Notes under the pieces: generated by a model | What the model was told of the DNA's origin: nothing | The model's input: only the letters and a program-made list of their open reading frames with translations | The model's database searches: none | Shown here: piece by piece, positions 32,349 to 39,703 of the stretch | Layout of the letters: each line of letters opens with the position of its first letter | How positions within the stretch are numbered: the first letter of the stretch is position 1 | Origin: Thermoanaerobaculaceae bacterium | GTDB taxonomy: Bacteria > Acidobacteriota > Thermoanaerobaculia > Thermoanaerobaculales > Thermoanaerobaculaceae | DNA length: 64,000 nt | Direction of reading: 5' to 3' | Assembly (NCBI GenBank): GCA_013388425.1 | Contig: JACADV010000086.1 | Coordinates: 1 to 64,000 of the forward strand | Made by a program: the position numbers and the translations under genes

Positions 32349-33713
32349 ATGGCCGAGGGGGGACGCGTCCTGGTGGTGGACGACGACCCGGCGAACCGGA
32401 TGGCGGTGAAGGCCATCCTCGCGGGAGCCGGCTTGGCGGTCGTGGAGGCGGGGGACGCTTTTGCCGACCTGGACGCCATCGAGACCCACGCGCCGCACGC
32501 CATCCTGCTCGACCTCAAGATGCCAGGGATGGACGGCCTGGGGCTCTTGGACAACTTGAGGCAGCGGGGGGTGGACGTGCCCGTGGTGGTGCTCACCGGC
32601 CACGGGGACACCTTCACGGCGGCGCAGTGTCTGGAGGCGGGGGCGGTGGCCTACCTGGACAAGCCGCCGCGCCGGGCCGAGCTGTTGCTCGCGGTGCGCA
32701 ACGCGGTGGAGCGGGGCCGCCTGGCGGAGGAGAACCGCCGCCTGGCCGGTGGCGGCGAGGAGCCGCCTCCCCTCTTGGGGGAGTCGGAGGATCTGCGGCA
32801 GCTGCGCGAGGCCATTGCCCGGGTCGCCCCCTCCCGGGCCACCGCCCTGATCGTCGGCGAGTCGGGGACTGGCAAGGAGCTGGTGGCGCGGCGCATCCAC
32901 AACCTCTCGCCGCGGGCCCGGCAACCCTTCGTGCGGGTGAACTGCGCCGCCATCCCCGAGGAGCTCATCGAGTCGGAGCTGTTCGGGCACGAACGGGGTG
33001 CCTTCACCGGTGCCGTGCGCAAACAGGTGGGGAAGTTCGTGCAGGCGGACGGGGGCACCATCTTCCTGGACGAGGTGGGAGACATGTCGCTGCGCACCCA
33101 GGCCAAGGTGCTGCGCGTGCTCCAGGACGGGGAGGGGGAGCCGGTGGGGGCGGGCAGCGTGCGCCGGGTCGACGTGCGGGTCATTGCTGCCACCAACAAA
33201 GACCTGGTGGCGGAAAGCCAGGCCGGGCGCTTCCGCGAGGATCTCTACTTTCGCCTGTCGGTGGTGGTCCTCCGCACGCCGCCACTGCGCTCCCACCCCG
33301 AGGACATCCCCATCCTGGTGGAGCACTTCACCCGCCTTGCCTGCCAGGAGTACAACCGCCGCTGCAAGCGCTGGAGCCCCAAGGCCCTGGCCCAGCTGGC
33401 CGCCTACCCCTGGCCGGGCAACGTGCGCGAGCTCAAGAACCTGGTGGAGCGGGTGGTGATCATGGAGCTGGAGGACGAGATCACCCACGTGGAGCTCTTT
33501 GAACGCTCGCAAGGCGCCGCCGACTCGAGCCTGGAGGAGCTGCTGGACACACCCTCGCTGGCTGCCTTCCAGGAGAAGGCCGAGCGCCTGTACCTGGAGC
33601 GGCAGCTGCAGCGCCACCGCTGGAACGTGGCGGCGACGGCGCGGGCCATTTCCACGCCGCGCTCCAACCTCTACAAGAAGATCGAGGCGTACAACCTGCG
33701 TCGGGAGGAGTAA
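32349..33713 (+). CDS. Sigma-54-dependent response regulator (NtrC family)
   Basis: A 454-residue regulator. Receiver 1-120 has phosphoacceptor Asp55 (AILLDLKMPGMDGLGLL) and Lys in AYLDKPPRRAEL. The AAA+ domain (about 140-375) has Walker A IVGESGTGKELVARRIH, the sigma-54 contact loop ELFGHERGAFTGAVR, Walker B GGTIFLDEVGDM and sensor residues VRVIAATNKDL. The FIS-type HTH ends the protein (NVAATARAISTPRSNLYKKI). It activates sigma-54 promoters by ATP hydrolysis when phosphorylated. No partner kinase is adjacent. Its stop TAA overlaps the pyrE ATG by one base. Confidence 0.94.
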   Translation: MAEGGRVLVVDDDPANRMAVKAILAGAGLAVVEAGDAFADLDAIETHAPHAILLDLKMPGMDGLGLLDNLRQRGVDVPVVVLTGHGDTFTAAQCLEAGAVAYLDKPPRRAELLLAVRNAVERGRLAEENRRLAGGGEEPPPLLGESEDLRQLREAIARVAPSRATALIVGESGTGKELVARRIHNLSPRARQPFVRVNCAAIPEELIESELFGHERGAFTGAVRKQVGKFVQADGGTIFLDEVGDMSLRTQAKVLRVLQDGEGEPVGAGSVRRVDVRVIAATNKDLVAESQAGRFREDLYFRLSVVVLRTPPLRSHPEDIPILVEHFTRLACQEYNRRCKRWSPKALAQLAAYPWPGNVRELKNLVERVVIMELEDEITHVELFERSQGAADSSLEELLDTPSLAAFQEKAERLYLERQLQRHRWNVAATARAISTPRSNLYKKIEAYNLRREE

Positions 33714-34300
33714 TGGGTGGCATTGCCCTGGAGGACATGAAGGCTGTGGGGGCGCTCCTGGAGGGGCATTTCCAGCTCTCGTCCGGGCTGCACTCGCCCC
33801 GCTACCTGCAGTGCGCCCTGTACCTGGCGGAGCCAGAGCGTGCCGAGGCGGCGGGACGGCAGCTGGCGGCGCTCCTCAAGGGGTGTTCGGCCCAGCTGGT
33901 GATGGCGCCGGCTCTGGGCGGCGTGATCATTGGCCACGAGGTGGCCCGGGCGCTGGGTGTGCCGTTCTTCTTCACGGAGCGCACCGCCGACGGCAGCATG
34001 GCGCTGCGGCGGGGGTTTGCCATTGAGGCGGGGACGCGCGTGCTGGTGGTGGAGGACGTGGTGACCACCGGCGGCTCCACCCGCGAGGTGATGGACGTGG
34101 CCAGGGAGCTGGGCGGCACGGTGGTGGGGGTGTGCTCCCTGGTCAACCGGTCTGCTGCCGAGAACCCCTTTGCGCCGTTGCCGTACCGGGCGTTGCTGCG
34201 GGTGGAGGTGCCCACTTACCCGAAGGAGAGCTGCCCCCTCTGCGCCGCCGGGATTCCCCTGAGCAAGCCCGGCTCCCGGCCTACTTCCCCGGCCCCTTAG
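33713..34300 (+). CDS. pyrE: Orotate phosphoribosyltransferase
   Basis: A 195-residue type I PRTase converting orotate and PRPP to orotidine 5'-phosphate in pyrimidine synthesis. Features are FQLSSGLHSPRYLQCALYLA at the N-terminus, VMAPALGGVIIGHEVARALG, the catalytic region FFFTERTADGSMALRRGFAI and the PRPP loop VLVVEDVVTTGGSTREVM. The C-terminus is slightly extended and has Cys-x-x-Cys (SCPLCAAGIPL), as in the thermophile-type OPRTase. It is tightly coupled to the NtrC-type regulator gene (TAATG) and overlaps the convergent DUF2752 gene by 4 bases. Confidence 0.93.
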   Translation: MGGIALEDMKAVGALLEGHFQLSSGLHSPRYLQCALYLAEPERAEAAGRQLAALLKGCSAQLVMAPALGGVIIGHEVARALGVPFFFTERTADGSMALRRGFAIEAGTRVLVVEDVVTTGGSTREVMDVARELGGTVVGVCSLVNRSAAENPFAPLPYRALLRVEVPTYPKESCPLCAAGIPLSKPGSRPTSPAP

Positions 34301-34698
34301 CCCCAGACCGCGAGGACCCAGATCCAGCCCAGTGCCAACGTGGCCAAGGCCGCGACTCGCACGCTGAGGGGGAGGGGTGTGGGTAGGAGGGGGACGGTGT
34401 GCCGCACCTCCATCCAGACCGGTGCGGCCAGGCCACCCAGCAGGAACAGGAGGCCCGCTGCCGTCGCCAGGGGATTTGCACGCAGCGCCTCCAGGGGGTG
34501 GCCGTGGAGGAGGGCCAGGGCGGCGTGGGTGCTGCCGCAGGTGGGGCAGGGGAAGCCGGTGAGGGCGCGGAAGGCACAGGGGGGAAGGTGCGGGGCCAGA
34601 CGCAGCCAGACGGGGCGCAGGGCCACCGCCGCAGCGGCCGAGGCGGCCCACAACCACGCCAGCTGACGCTCTTCGCGGGTGGCGGCGCGCCACGCCAT
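34297..34698 (-). CDS. DUF2752 membrane protein
   Basis: A 133-residue protein with three hydrophobic helices (AWLWAASAAAAVALRPVWL, ATAAGLLFLLGGLAAPVWM, VAALATLALGWIWVLAVW). Between helices 1 and 2 is the DUF2752 signature FRALTGFPCPTCGSTHAALA, with two cysteines in CPTCG and a downstream His. The function is unknown; the CxxCG motif suggests metal or redox chemistry. It lies 9 bases after the YIP1-type gene, so the two are co-transcribed, a pairing often seen in bacteria. Confidence 0.82.
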   Translation of the reverse strand: MAWRAATREERQLAWLWAASAAAAVALRPVWLRLAPHLPPCAFRALTGFPCPTCGSTHAALALLHGHPLEALRANPLATAAGLLFLLGGLAAPVWMEVRHTVPLLPTPLPLSVRVAALATLALGWIWVLAVWG

Positions 34699-34707
34699 GG
34701 GGGAGCC

Positions 34708-35412
34708 TCAGCGCAGGTTGGCGATGGCGGCGGCGATGGCCGCGCCGAAGGCAACGGCAAGGAGCAAGCCGCAGGCGCAGCACAGCGCCAGCGGCAGGAG
34801 CACCGCCAACGCGCTCTTCCCCTGGCTCGTGCGGTGGGCCACGGCCAAGCCGAGGATCTCGAGGACCAACGCCCACAGCATGGCCAGGAAGCCACCGCAG
34901 AAGGGGATCACGTTGAGCACCTGGACCGTGCTGGCGTAGCAGATCACCCGCACGGTGGCGCCAAACCCCGAGTTGGCCCCGCCCACCAGGACCAGGAAGA
35001 GGTGGACCACCGCCGACCAGAGGAACACGCCCAGGAGCACGAAGACGGGTGCCAGCACCATCGTCGCCACGCTCCAGGCGGTGGGCATGGCAAACCCTCG
35101 CCACGCACCTGGCAACGGCAGCATGTTCATGAGCACGCCGCGCAGGGCCAGGTTGTAGATCTGGGAGGCAACCATGCCGATCCAGCCGAAGAGGATGGCG
35201 TAGAGGATCGGGCGCGCGAGGTCGACGGTCAGCGACATGCGGGCGAACGCCTCGGAAGGCCGGGTGAGCACCAGCTTGGCGGTCTCGAAGAGGGCTTCCA
35301 GGAACGGGTAGCCGGGTTGCTCCCAGGGGAGCGGATCGCTCGTGGGCGGTGGCGCCCCGGGTGGCACTCCCGGCGGCGGCTCCGGCGGCAGGGGGGGCAG
35401 GGTTTCGGCCAT
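34708..35412 (-). CDS. YIP1-family integral membrane protein
   Basis: A 234-residue protein with a proline-rich cytosolic N-terminus (ETLPPLPPEPPPGVPPGA) followed by a YIP1-type five-helix domain. Features are ETAKLVLTRPSEAFARMSLT, ARPILYAILFGWIGMVASQI, MVLAPVFVLLGVFLWSAVVH, VICYASTVQVLNVIPFCGGF and a C-terminal helix LLPLALCCACGLLLAVAFGA. The function of bacterial YIP1 proteins is unknown. The start is ATG 35412 with GGAAAG upstream. It lies 55 bases after the lysine aminotransferase gene and 9 bases before DUF2752. Confidence 0.8.
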   Translation of the reverse strand: MAETLPPLPPEPPPGVPPGAPPPTSDPLPWEQPGYPFLEALFETAKLVLTRPSEAFARMSLTVDLARPILYAILFGWIGMVASQIYNLALRGVLMNMLPLPGAWRGFAMPTAWSVATMVLAPVFVLLGVFLWSAVVHLFLVLVGGANSGFGATVRVICYASTVQVLNVIPFCGGFLAMLWALVLEILGLAVAHRTSQGKSALAVLLPLALCCACGLLLAVAFGAAIAAAIANLR

Positions 35413-35467
35413 GGCGCAGTTCCTTTCTTCCCCTTGAGTCTAGCGCATGCCCGGCCGGGCAGGGCGC

Positions 35468-36811
35468 TCAGGTGAGGTGGTGGAGCGTTTCGGCGAGCCG
35501 GCGCAGCGCCTCGTCGGCGTCGGCGCGCGTGAGGTCCAGGAACGGGCGCAGGCGGATGCCCCGCGGGCCGCAGGGGAGCACCAGCAGCCCCCGTTCCCTG
35601 AGCGCCACCAGGAGGGTGTGGCGCGCCTCGTGGTTGGGGCAGTCGAAGGCCAGCATCAAACCCCGGCCGCGCACCTGCGAGATGGTGCTCGGGAACTGCC
35701 GCGCCAGCTCCTCGAGCCCCCCCAGGAGGTACGCCCCCTGGGAGCGGGCGTTGGCCACCAGGTTCTCGGCAGCAATGACTTCCAGCACGCGGGTGGCCCG
35801 CACCATGTCGGTGAGGTTGCCGCCCCAGGTGGAGTTGATCCGCGAGGGGACGACGAAAACGTTGTCCGGCACCTGGTCGATGCGGCGGTTGGCGGCAAAG
35901 CCACAGGTCTGCACCTTCTTGCCGAAACAGAAGAGGTCCGGCTCCACCCCGAGCCCTTGCCACGCCCACATGCTGCCGGTGAGGCCCAGGCCGGTCTGCA
36001 CCTCGTCGAAGATGAGCAAGAAATCGTGCTCGTCGGCGACCCGGCGCAGGGCGGCCAGGAACTCCGGGCGGAAGTGGTTATCGCCGCCCTCGGCCTGGAT
36101 TGGCTCGACGATCAGGCAGGCGATGTCGTCCCCGTGGCGCTCCACCGCCTGGGCAATCTCGGCCAGGGCCTGCCCTTCGGCCGCTTCCACCTCGGAAAGG
36201 TGCTCGGCCAGGGGGAAGACGATCTTCGGGTTGGAGATGCGGGGCCAGTCGAAGGTGGGGAAGAGCTCGGTCTTGCGCGGGTCGAAGGTGTTGGTGAGGG
36301 AGAGGGTGTAGCCCGACCGTCCGTGGAACGCCTGCCGGAAGTGCAGCACCTTGGTGCCCAAGGCGGGGTTCTGGCCCTGGGCGCGGTTACGGCGGACCTT
36401 CCAGTCGAAGGCGGCCTTGAGGGCGTTCTCCACCGCCAGGGCGCCGCCCTCCACGAAGAACAGGTGGCCGGCGTGGCTCTCGGGAACGGCAAGCTGGGCG
36501 AAGGTGGCCACAAACTCCGCGTAGAAGCTGGTGTAGACATCGGAGTTGGCCGGCTTGTGCAGGGCCGCCAGCAGGAGCCGCTCGCGGAACTCGGGGTCGC
36601 CCAGAGCCGGGTGATTCCAGCCCAGCGCCTGCGAGGCAAAGTTGGAGAACAGGTCGAGGTACTCTCGGCCATCCCGCTCGTCCACCAGCCACGAGCCGTG
36701 GGAACGGGCCAGGTCCGGGACGATGTGGAAGCCATCCACGAGGATATGCCGTGCGAGCGTGTCGTGCACGGCGCAGGCGGGCACACGAGGTGCCGTGCGG
36801 ACGGTCACCAT
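35468..36811 (-). CDS. lat: L-lysine 6-aminotransferase
   Basis: A 447-residue class-III PLP aminotransferase from ATG 36811. The sequence follows lysine epsilon-aminotransferase (Lat) rather than GabT or ArgD: GREYLDLFSNFASQALGWNH, FYAEFVATFAQLAVPESHAG, FFVEGGALAVENALKAAFDW, RQAFHGRSGYTLSLTNT, FLLIFDEVQTGLGLTGSMWA, and the PLP-lysine motif LFCFGKKVQTCGFAANRR. It moves the epsilon-amino group of lysine to 2-oxoglutarate, giving piperideine-6-carboxylate for lysine catabolism. It begins 26 bases after infC and is probably co-transcribed with it, an unusual neighbour for a translation-factor gene. Confidence 0.88.
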   Translation of the reverse strand: MVTVRTAPRVPACAVHDTLARHILVDGFHIVPDLARSHGSWLVDERDGREYLDLFSNFASQALGWNHPALGDPEFRERLLLAALHKPANSDVYTSFYAEFVATFAQLAVPESHAGHLFFVEGGALAVENALKAAFDWKVRRNRAQGQNPALGTKVLHFRQAFHGRSGYTLSLTNTFDPRKTELFPTFDWPRISNPKIVFPLAEHLSEVEAAEGQALAEIAQAVERHGDDIACLIVEPIQAEGGDNHFRPEFLAALRRVADEHDFLLIFDEVQTGLGLTGSMWAWQGLGVEPDLFCFGKKVQTCGFAANRRIDQVPDNVFVVPSRINSTWGGNLTDMVRATRVLEVIAAENLVANARSQGAYLLGGLEELARQFPSTISQVRGRGLMLAFDCPNHEARHTLLVALRERGLLVLPCGPRGIRLRPFLDLTRADADEALRRLAETLHHLT

Positions 36812-36837
36812 GGGACATCCTTTCAGCGGTAGGGGTT

Positions 36838-37368
36838 CTAGCTGCTCTTGCGCTGCGGTGCGAGCACCATCGTCAAGTCGCGCCCCTCGAGGGCGCCGGG
36901 CTCGCGTTCGACGCGGATCAAATCAGCAAGCTCCCGCTTCACCCGCTCCAACACTTCGTAGCCGTTCTCGGGCCGGCGCATTTCCCGGCGCCGGAACATG
37001 ATCGTCACCTTCACGTGCTTGCCCTGTTCGAGGAAGCGTCGCGCCATGTTGAGCTTGGTGTTGAAGTCGTGATCCGCCACGCCCGGCCGGAACTTGACCT
37101 CCTTCACGTCGATCTGGTGTTCCTTCTTGCGCGCTTCCCGGGCCTTCTTCTCCTGCTCGTACCGGTACTTGCCCCAATCCATCACCTTGCACACAATGGG
37201 GCGGGCCGTGGGCGCCACCTCCACGAGGTCGAGACCCCGTGTGCGGGCAAGTGCCAGAGCTTCTTCGATGGGAACGATGCCGACCTGGGTGCCGTCGACA
37301 TCCACGAGACGCACCGGGGAAAGACGGATCATCTCGTTGATGCGTACACGATCGCGTTCCTCTCCTAT
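36838..37368 (-). CDS. infC: Translation initiation factor IF-3, probable ATA start
   Basis: A 176-residue IF-3. The conserved N-terminus begins around ERDRVRINEMIRLSPVRLVD, and the family ends with GRDLTMVLAPQRKSS. Other matches are LDLVEVAPTARPIVCKVMDW, KEVKFRPGVADHDFNTKLNM and ARRFLEQGKHVKVTIMFRRR. No ATG, GTG or TTG is in frame at the right place. An ATA codon at 37368-37366 sits 3 bases after a GGAGGAGGGA tract (8 bases from its first GGAGG) and gives the expected length. infC of Escherichia coli starts at AUU, and IF-3 represses its own mRNA by rejecting such codons; the same control is inferred here. rpmI and rplT, the usual downstream partners, are absent. A longer in-frame reading to 37689 would cross the promoter and add non-conserved sequence. 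Confidence 0.9.
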   Translation of the reverse strand: MGEERDRVRINEMIRLSPVRLVDVDGTQVGIVPIEEALALARTRGLDLVEVAPTARPIVCKVMDWGKYRYEQEKKAREARKKEHQIDVKEVKFRPGVADHDFNTKLNMARRFLEQGKHVKVTIMFRRREMRRPENGYEVLERVKRELADLIRVEREPGALEGRDLTMVLAPQRKSS

Positions 37369-37371
37369 GGC

Positions 37372-37381
37372 TCCCTCCTCC
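37372..37381 (-). promoter_or_regulatory. Strong Shine-Dalgarno sequence that sets the infC start
   Basis: GGAGGAGGGA reading leftwards from 37381, followed by GCC and then ATA at 37368. It is among the strongest ribosome sites in the window, and it points to the ATA because no standard start codon lies within reach. Confidence 0.7.
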
Positions 37382-37433
37382 GTGGCGGAACCTTCAGTCC
37401 CGCCTCCCCCGCTTCGCAGCGGTGGACGGGGGA

Positions 37434-37458
37434 AGTATAGCAAAGAGGTCGCTGTCAA
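37434..37458 (-). promoter_or_regulatory. infC promoter (extended -10)
   Basis: Reading leftwards: TTGACA at 37458-37453, 13 bases, then TGC-TATACT with the hexamer at 37439-37434. The spacer is too short for a standard sigma-70 pair, so the TGn-TATACT extended -10 probably does the work. The expected leader is about 60 bases. Confidence 0.55.
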
Positions 37459-37515
37459 GGGGCTGCTGGCTTCCTCCCGGCCTGGAACCGAGGCGTCGTC
37501 CGCCGGAAGAACTAC

Positions 37516-37544
37516 TTGACGAATCGCCGAATTGACAATATAGT
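37516..37544 (+). promoter_or_regulatory. Promoter of the cytochrome/barrel operon
   Basis: TTGACG at 37516-37521, a 17-base spacer and TATAGT at 37539-37544, in a locally AT-rich stretch that stands out from the GC-rich surroundings. Transcription would start near 37551, 68 bases before ATG 37619. It is the best consensus promoter in the window. Confidence 0.75.
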
Positions 37545-37618
37545 TATTTTCTGAAGCGTTGGCCACGGCAGTGCCGACGCGGGGGCGAACGGGTGCAACC
37601 AACCACAAGGAGGCGTCG

Positions 37619-37963
37619 ATGAAATCACTTCTCTGGATCGGAGTTGTGGGCTGCCTGGTGCTGGTGGGCGTGGCGATGGCCGCCGACAAGCCCGCCGACG
37701 GCCGGGAGCTCTACAAGGAGTACTGCAAGTCGTGCCACGGGCCGAACTCGCCCCACGGCGAGGTGACGCCCATGAGCCTGATCGTGGAGCAGTGGGAGCG
37801 TTTCTTTGCCGAGAAGCTGGAGCCCTCCCATCGCTCGGTCCTGGACCCAAAGCACGACAACCGGCCGGTGCTGGAGGTGATCACACCGGAGATGCTGAAG
37901 AAGATCAAGGAGTTTGCCATCGAGCACGCGGCCGACTCCGAACACCCCATGACCTGCGGCTAG
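37619..37963 (+). CDS. Periplasmic monohaem cytochrome c
   Basis: A 114-residue protein at ATG 37619 with AAGGAGG 5 bases upstream. A signal peptide (MKSLLWIGVVGCLVLVGVAM, cleaved near AADK) is followed by one haem-binding motif, CKSCH, in GRELYKEYCKSCHGPNSPHG. The likely distal ligand is a Met, either in TPMSLIV or in TPEMLKKIKEFAIEH. It is probably a small periplasmic electron carrier. It is first of three genes with the DUF3373-type barrel and the octahaem cytochrome, and likely shuttles electrons to or from that enzyme. Confidence 0.88.
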   Translation: MKSLLWIGVVGCLVLVGVAMAADKPADGRELYKEYCKSCHGPNSPHGEVTPMSLIVEQWERFFAEKLEPSHRSVLDPKHDNRPVLEVITPEMLKKIKEFAIEHAADSEHPMTCG

Positions 37964-37993
37964 CGGGCACACTCGATTGGAGAGGAGGAGACC

Positions 37994-39631
37994 ATGAAGA
38001 AACGTATCCTGGCGGTGTTGGCGGCAGCCGTGTTGCCGGTGGCTGCCCTGGCCCAGAGCGGCGAGGACGAGGCCGCCGTCCTGAAGAAGGAGATCAAGGA
38101 GCTGGAGAAGCGGCTCGAGAAGGTGGAGCGGTCGGCGGCTCAGGACCGCGTGCGCTTTGGTGGCGACTACCGTTTCGAGGCGCACTCCATCGCCGCCGAT
38201 GTGCCGGCCCACTTTGACGGCATGAAGCTCCAGAACTTGCTGGTGAACACCATGTTCTACTACGGTGCCACGGGCAACTTCCCGGCCAACCTGGGGGCTG
38301 TCAACGAGCTGATCCGCTCCCACTACGCCGATTACCTCTACTTCACCAACTCGCTCACCTTCGACCAGCTCAAGGCGGCCATGGCCATGTTCCCGCCGCA
38401 GGCGCAGCAGCAGCTCTTCGGGATGCTGCTACCCGCCACGGCCGTGGCCGGCTACGACGCGGACAACTCCCTCATGTACACCAACCGCCTGCGCCTGTCC
38501 ATGGAAGCGGACGTGGCGCAGAACGTGAAGTTCACCGGGCGGCTGGCCATGTACAAGACGTGGGGGGATTCCACCGGTGTGCAGGTGTTCAACGGCCAGG
38601 CCAACTCCTTTAGCATCGACGGAAACACGGTGGGCGTGCCCAACTCCGACATCCTGCGCGTGGAACGGGCCTACTTCGACTGGACCAACCTCTTTGGCAC
38701 CGGCCTCTACCTGTCCATCGGCCGGCGCCCCTCCGCCGGTGGACCGCCCATGCACCTGCGCCAGGGGGAGCTGCGGGGCGGGAGCCCCATGGGGGCCATC
38801 ATCGACTTCCAGTTCGATGGCATCACCATCGGCTACCACTTGAACGAAAACTCCACGCTGCGCCTGTGCTACGGCCGCGGCTACGAGAGCGGCTTCGGCA
38901 ACGGGGACGTGCTGCAACAGCCGGCCGATCGCCTCAAGGATGCGGACTTTGCCGGCATCAACTGGGACATCTACGCCACCGATGACATGCTCCTCCAGGC
39001 TACGGTGGCGCGCGCCTTCAACCTCACCGACGGGTTCAACGGCCTCATCGTGCTGCCCAACAACCCCGTCACCGGCCAGGCCATCGGTGCCCCCCTGGTG
39101 ATGCGCTTCACCCCCTCGGCGAACCTGGGCGACATGGACATTGCCGGCCTCCTGCTCCAGCGCCACGACGGGCCGGTGGACTGGTTCGTCAACCTGGACT
39201 ACGTGAAGAGCCACCCGGACAACGTCACGACCCCCTTCGGCGGTCTCTTCTCCGACCCCTTCGACACGCCCACCTCGCATTCCGGCTCCATGTGGTACGT
39301 GGGTGGGCGCTACACCTTCCCCGGCGAGACCACCCTGGTGGGGCTCGAGCTCAACCACGGCTCCCGCTACTGGTTCAACTTCACCCCCGCCCAGGACGAC
39401 ATCGTGGCGCCGAAGACCTCGACGCGTGGCGACGTGGTGGAGGCGTACCTCATCCACAAGGTGGCCAAGCGCTTCCTCGTGAAGGTGGGCTACATCGACT
39501 ACAGCTACGACTACTCCGGCTCGGGGTGGCACCTGGGTACGCCCAAGAAACTGGACGAGAACCCCATTCTTGGCTTCCCCACCTACGAGAGCGCCAGCAT
39601 GTTCACGCTCTCCATGTCCGCGAGGTTCTAG
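37994..39631 (+). CDS. Outer-membrane beta-barrel protein, DUF3373 type
   Basis: A 545-residue protein at ATG 37994 behind GGAGAGGAGG. Signal peptide (MKKRILAVLAAAVLPVAALA), then a short coiled coil (AAVLKKEIKELEKRLEKVER) and a long barrel of alternating amphipathic strands (VRFGGDYRFEAHS, NRLRLSMEADVAQNVKFTGR, ITIGYHLNENSTLRLCYGRG, GSMWYVGGRYTFPGETT), ending in terminal Phe (SMSARF). Barrels of this kind occur next to multihaem cytochromes in anaerobic respirers. It may be a porin for the octahaem enzyme's substrate or a sheath for electron transfer across the outer membrane. It sits 30 bases after the cytochrome c gene. Confidence 0.78.
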   Translation: MKKRILAVLAAAVLPVAALAQSGEDEAAVLKKEIKELEKRLEKVERSAAQDRVRFGGDYRFEAHSIAADVPAHFDGMKLQNLLVNTMFYYGATGNFPANLGAVNELIRSHYADYLYFTNSLTFDQLKAAMAMFPPQAQQQLFGMLLPATAVAGYDADNSLMYTNRLRLSMEADVAQNVKFTGRLAMYKTWGDSTGVQVFNGQANSFSIDGNTVGVPNSDILRVERAYFDWTNLFGTGLYLSIGRRPSAGGPPMHLRQGELRGGSPMGAIIDFQFDGITIGYHLNENSTLRLCYGRGYESGFGNGDVLQQPADRLKDADFAGINWDIYATDDMLLQATVARAFNLTDGFNGLIVLPNNPVTGQAIGAPLVMRFTPSANLGDMDIAGLLLQRHDGPVDWFVNLDYVKSHPDNVTTPFGGLFSDPFDTPTSHSGSMWYVGGRYTFPGETTLVGLELNHGSRYWFNFTPAQDDIVAPKTSTRGDVVEAYLIHKVAKRFLVKVGYIDYSYDYSGSGWHLGTPKKLDENPILGFPTYESASMFTLSMSARF

Positions 39632-39703
39632 ACCGGTGCGGGGTGGGTGCACCAGCGCGCGCCCACCCCACCCACCGTGTCGTTTCCCGGGAGGTTTGCT
39701 GCC

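Noticed and set aside
36838-37689. A 283-aa infC product beginning at 37689
   Set aside because: The extra 107 residues have no IF-3 similarity, run through the TGC-TATACT promoter and overlap the promoter of the divergent cytochrome operon. The strong Shine-Dalgarno sequence before ATA 37368 explains the start.
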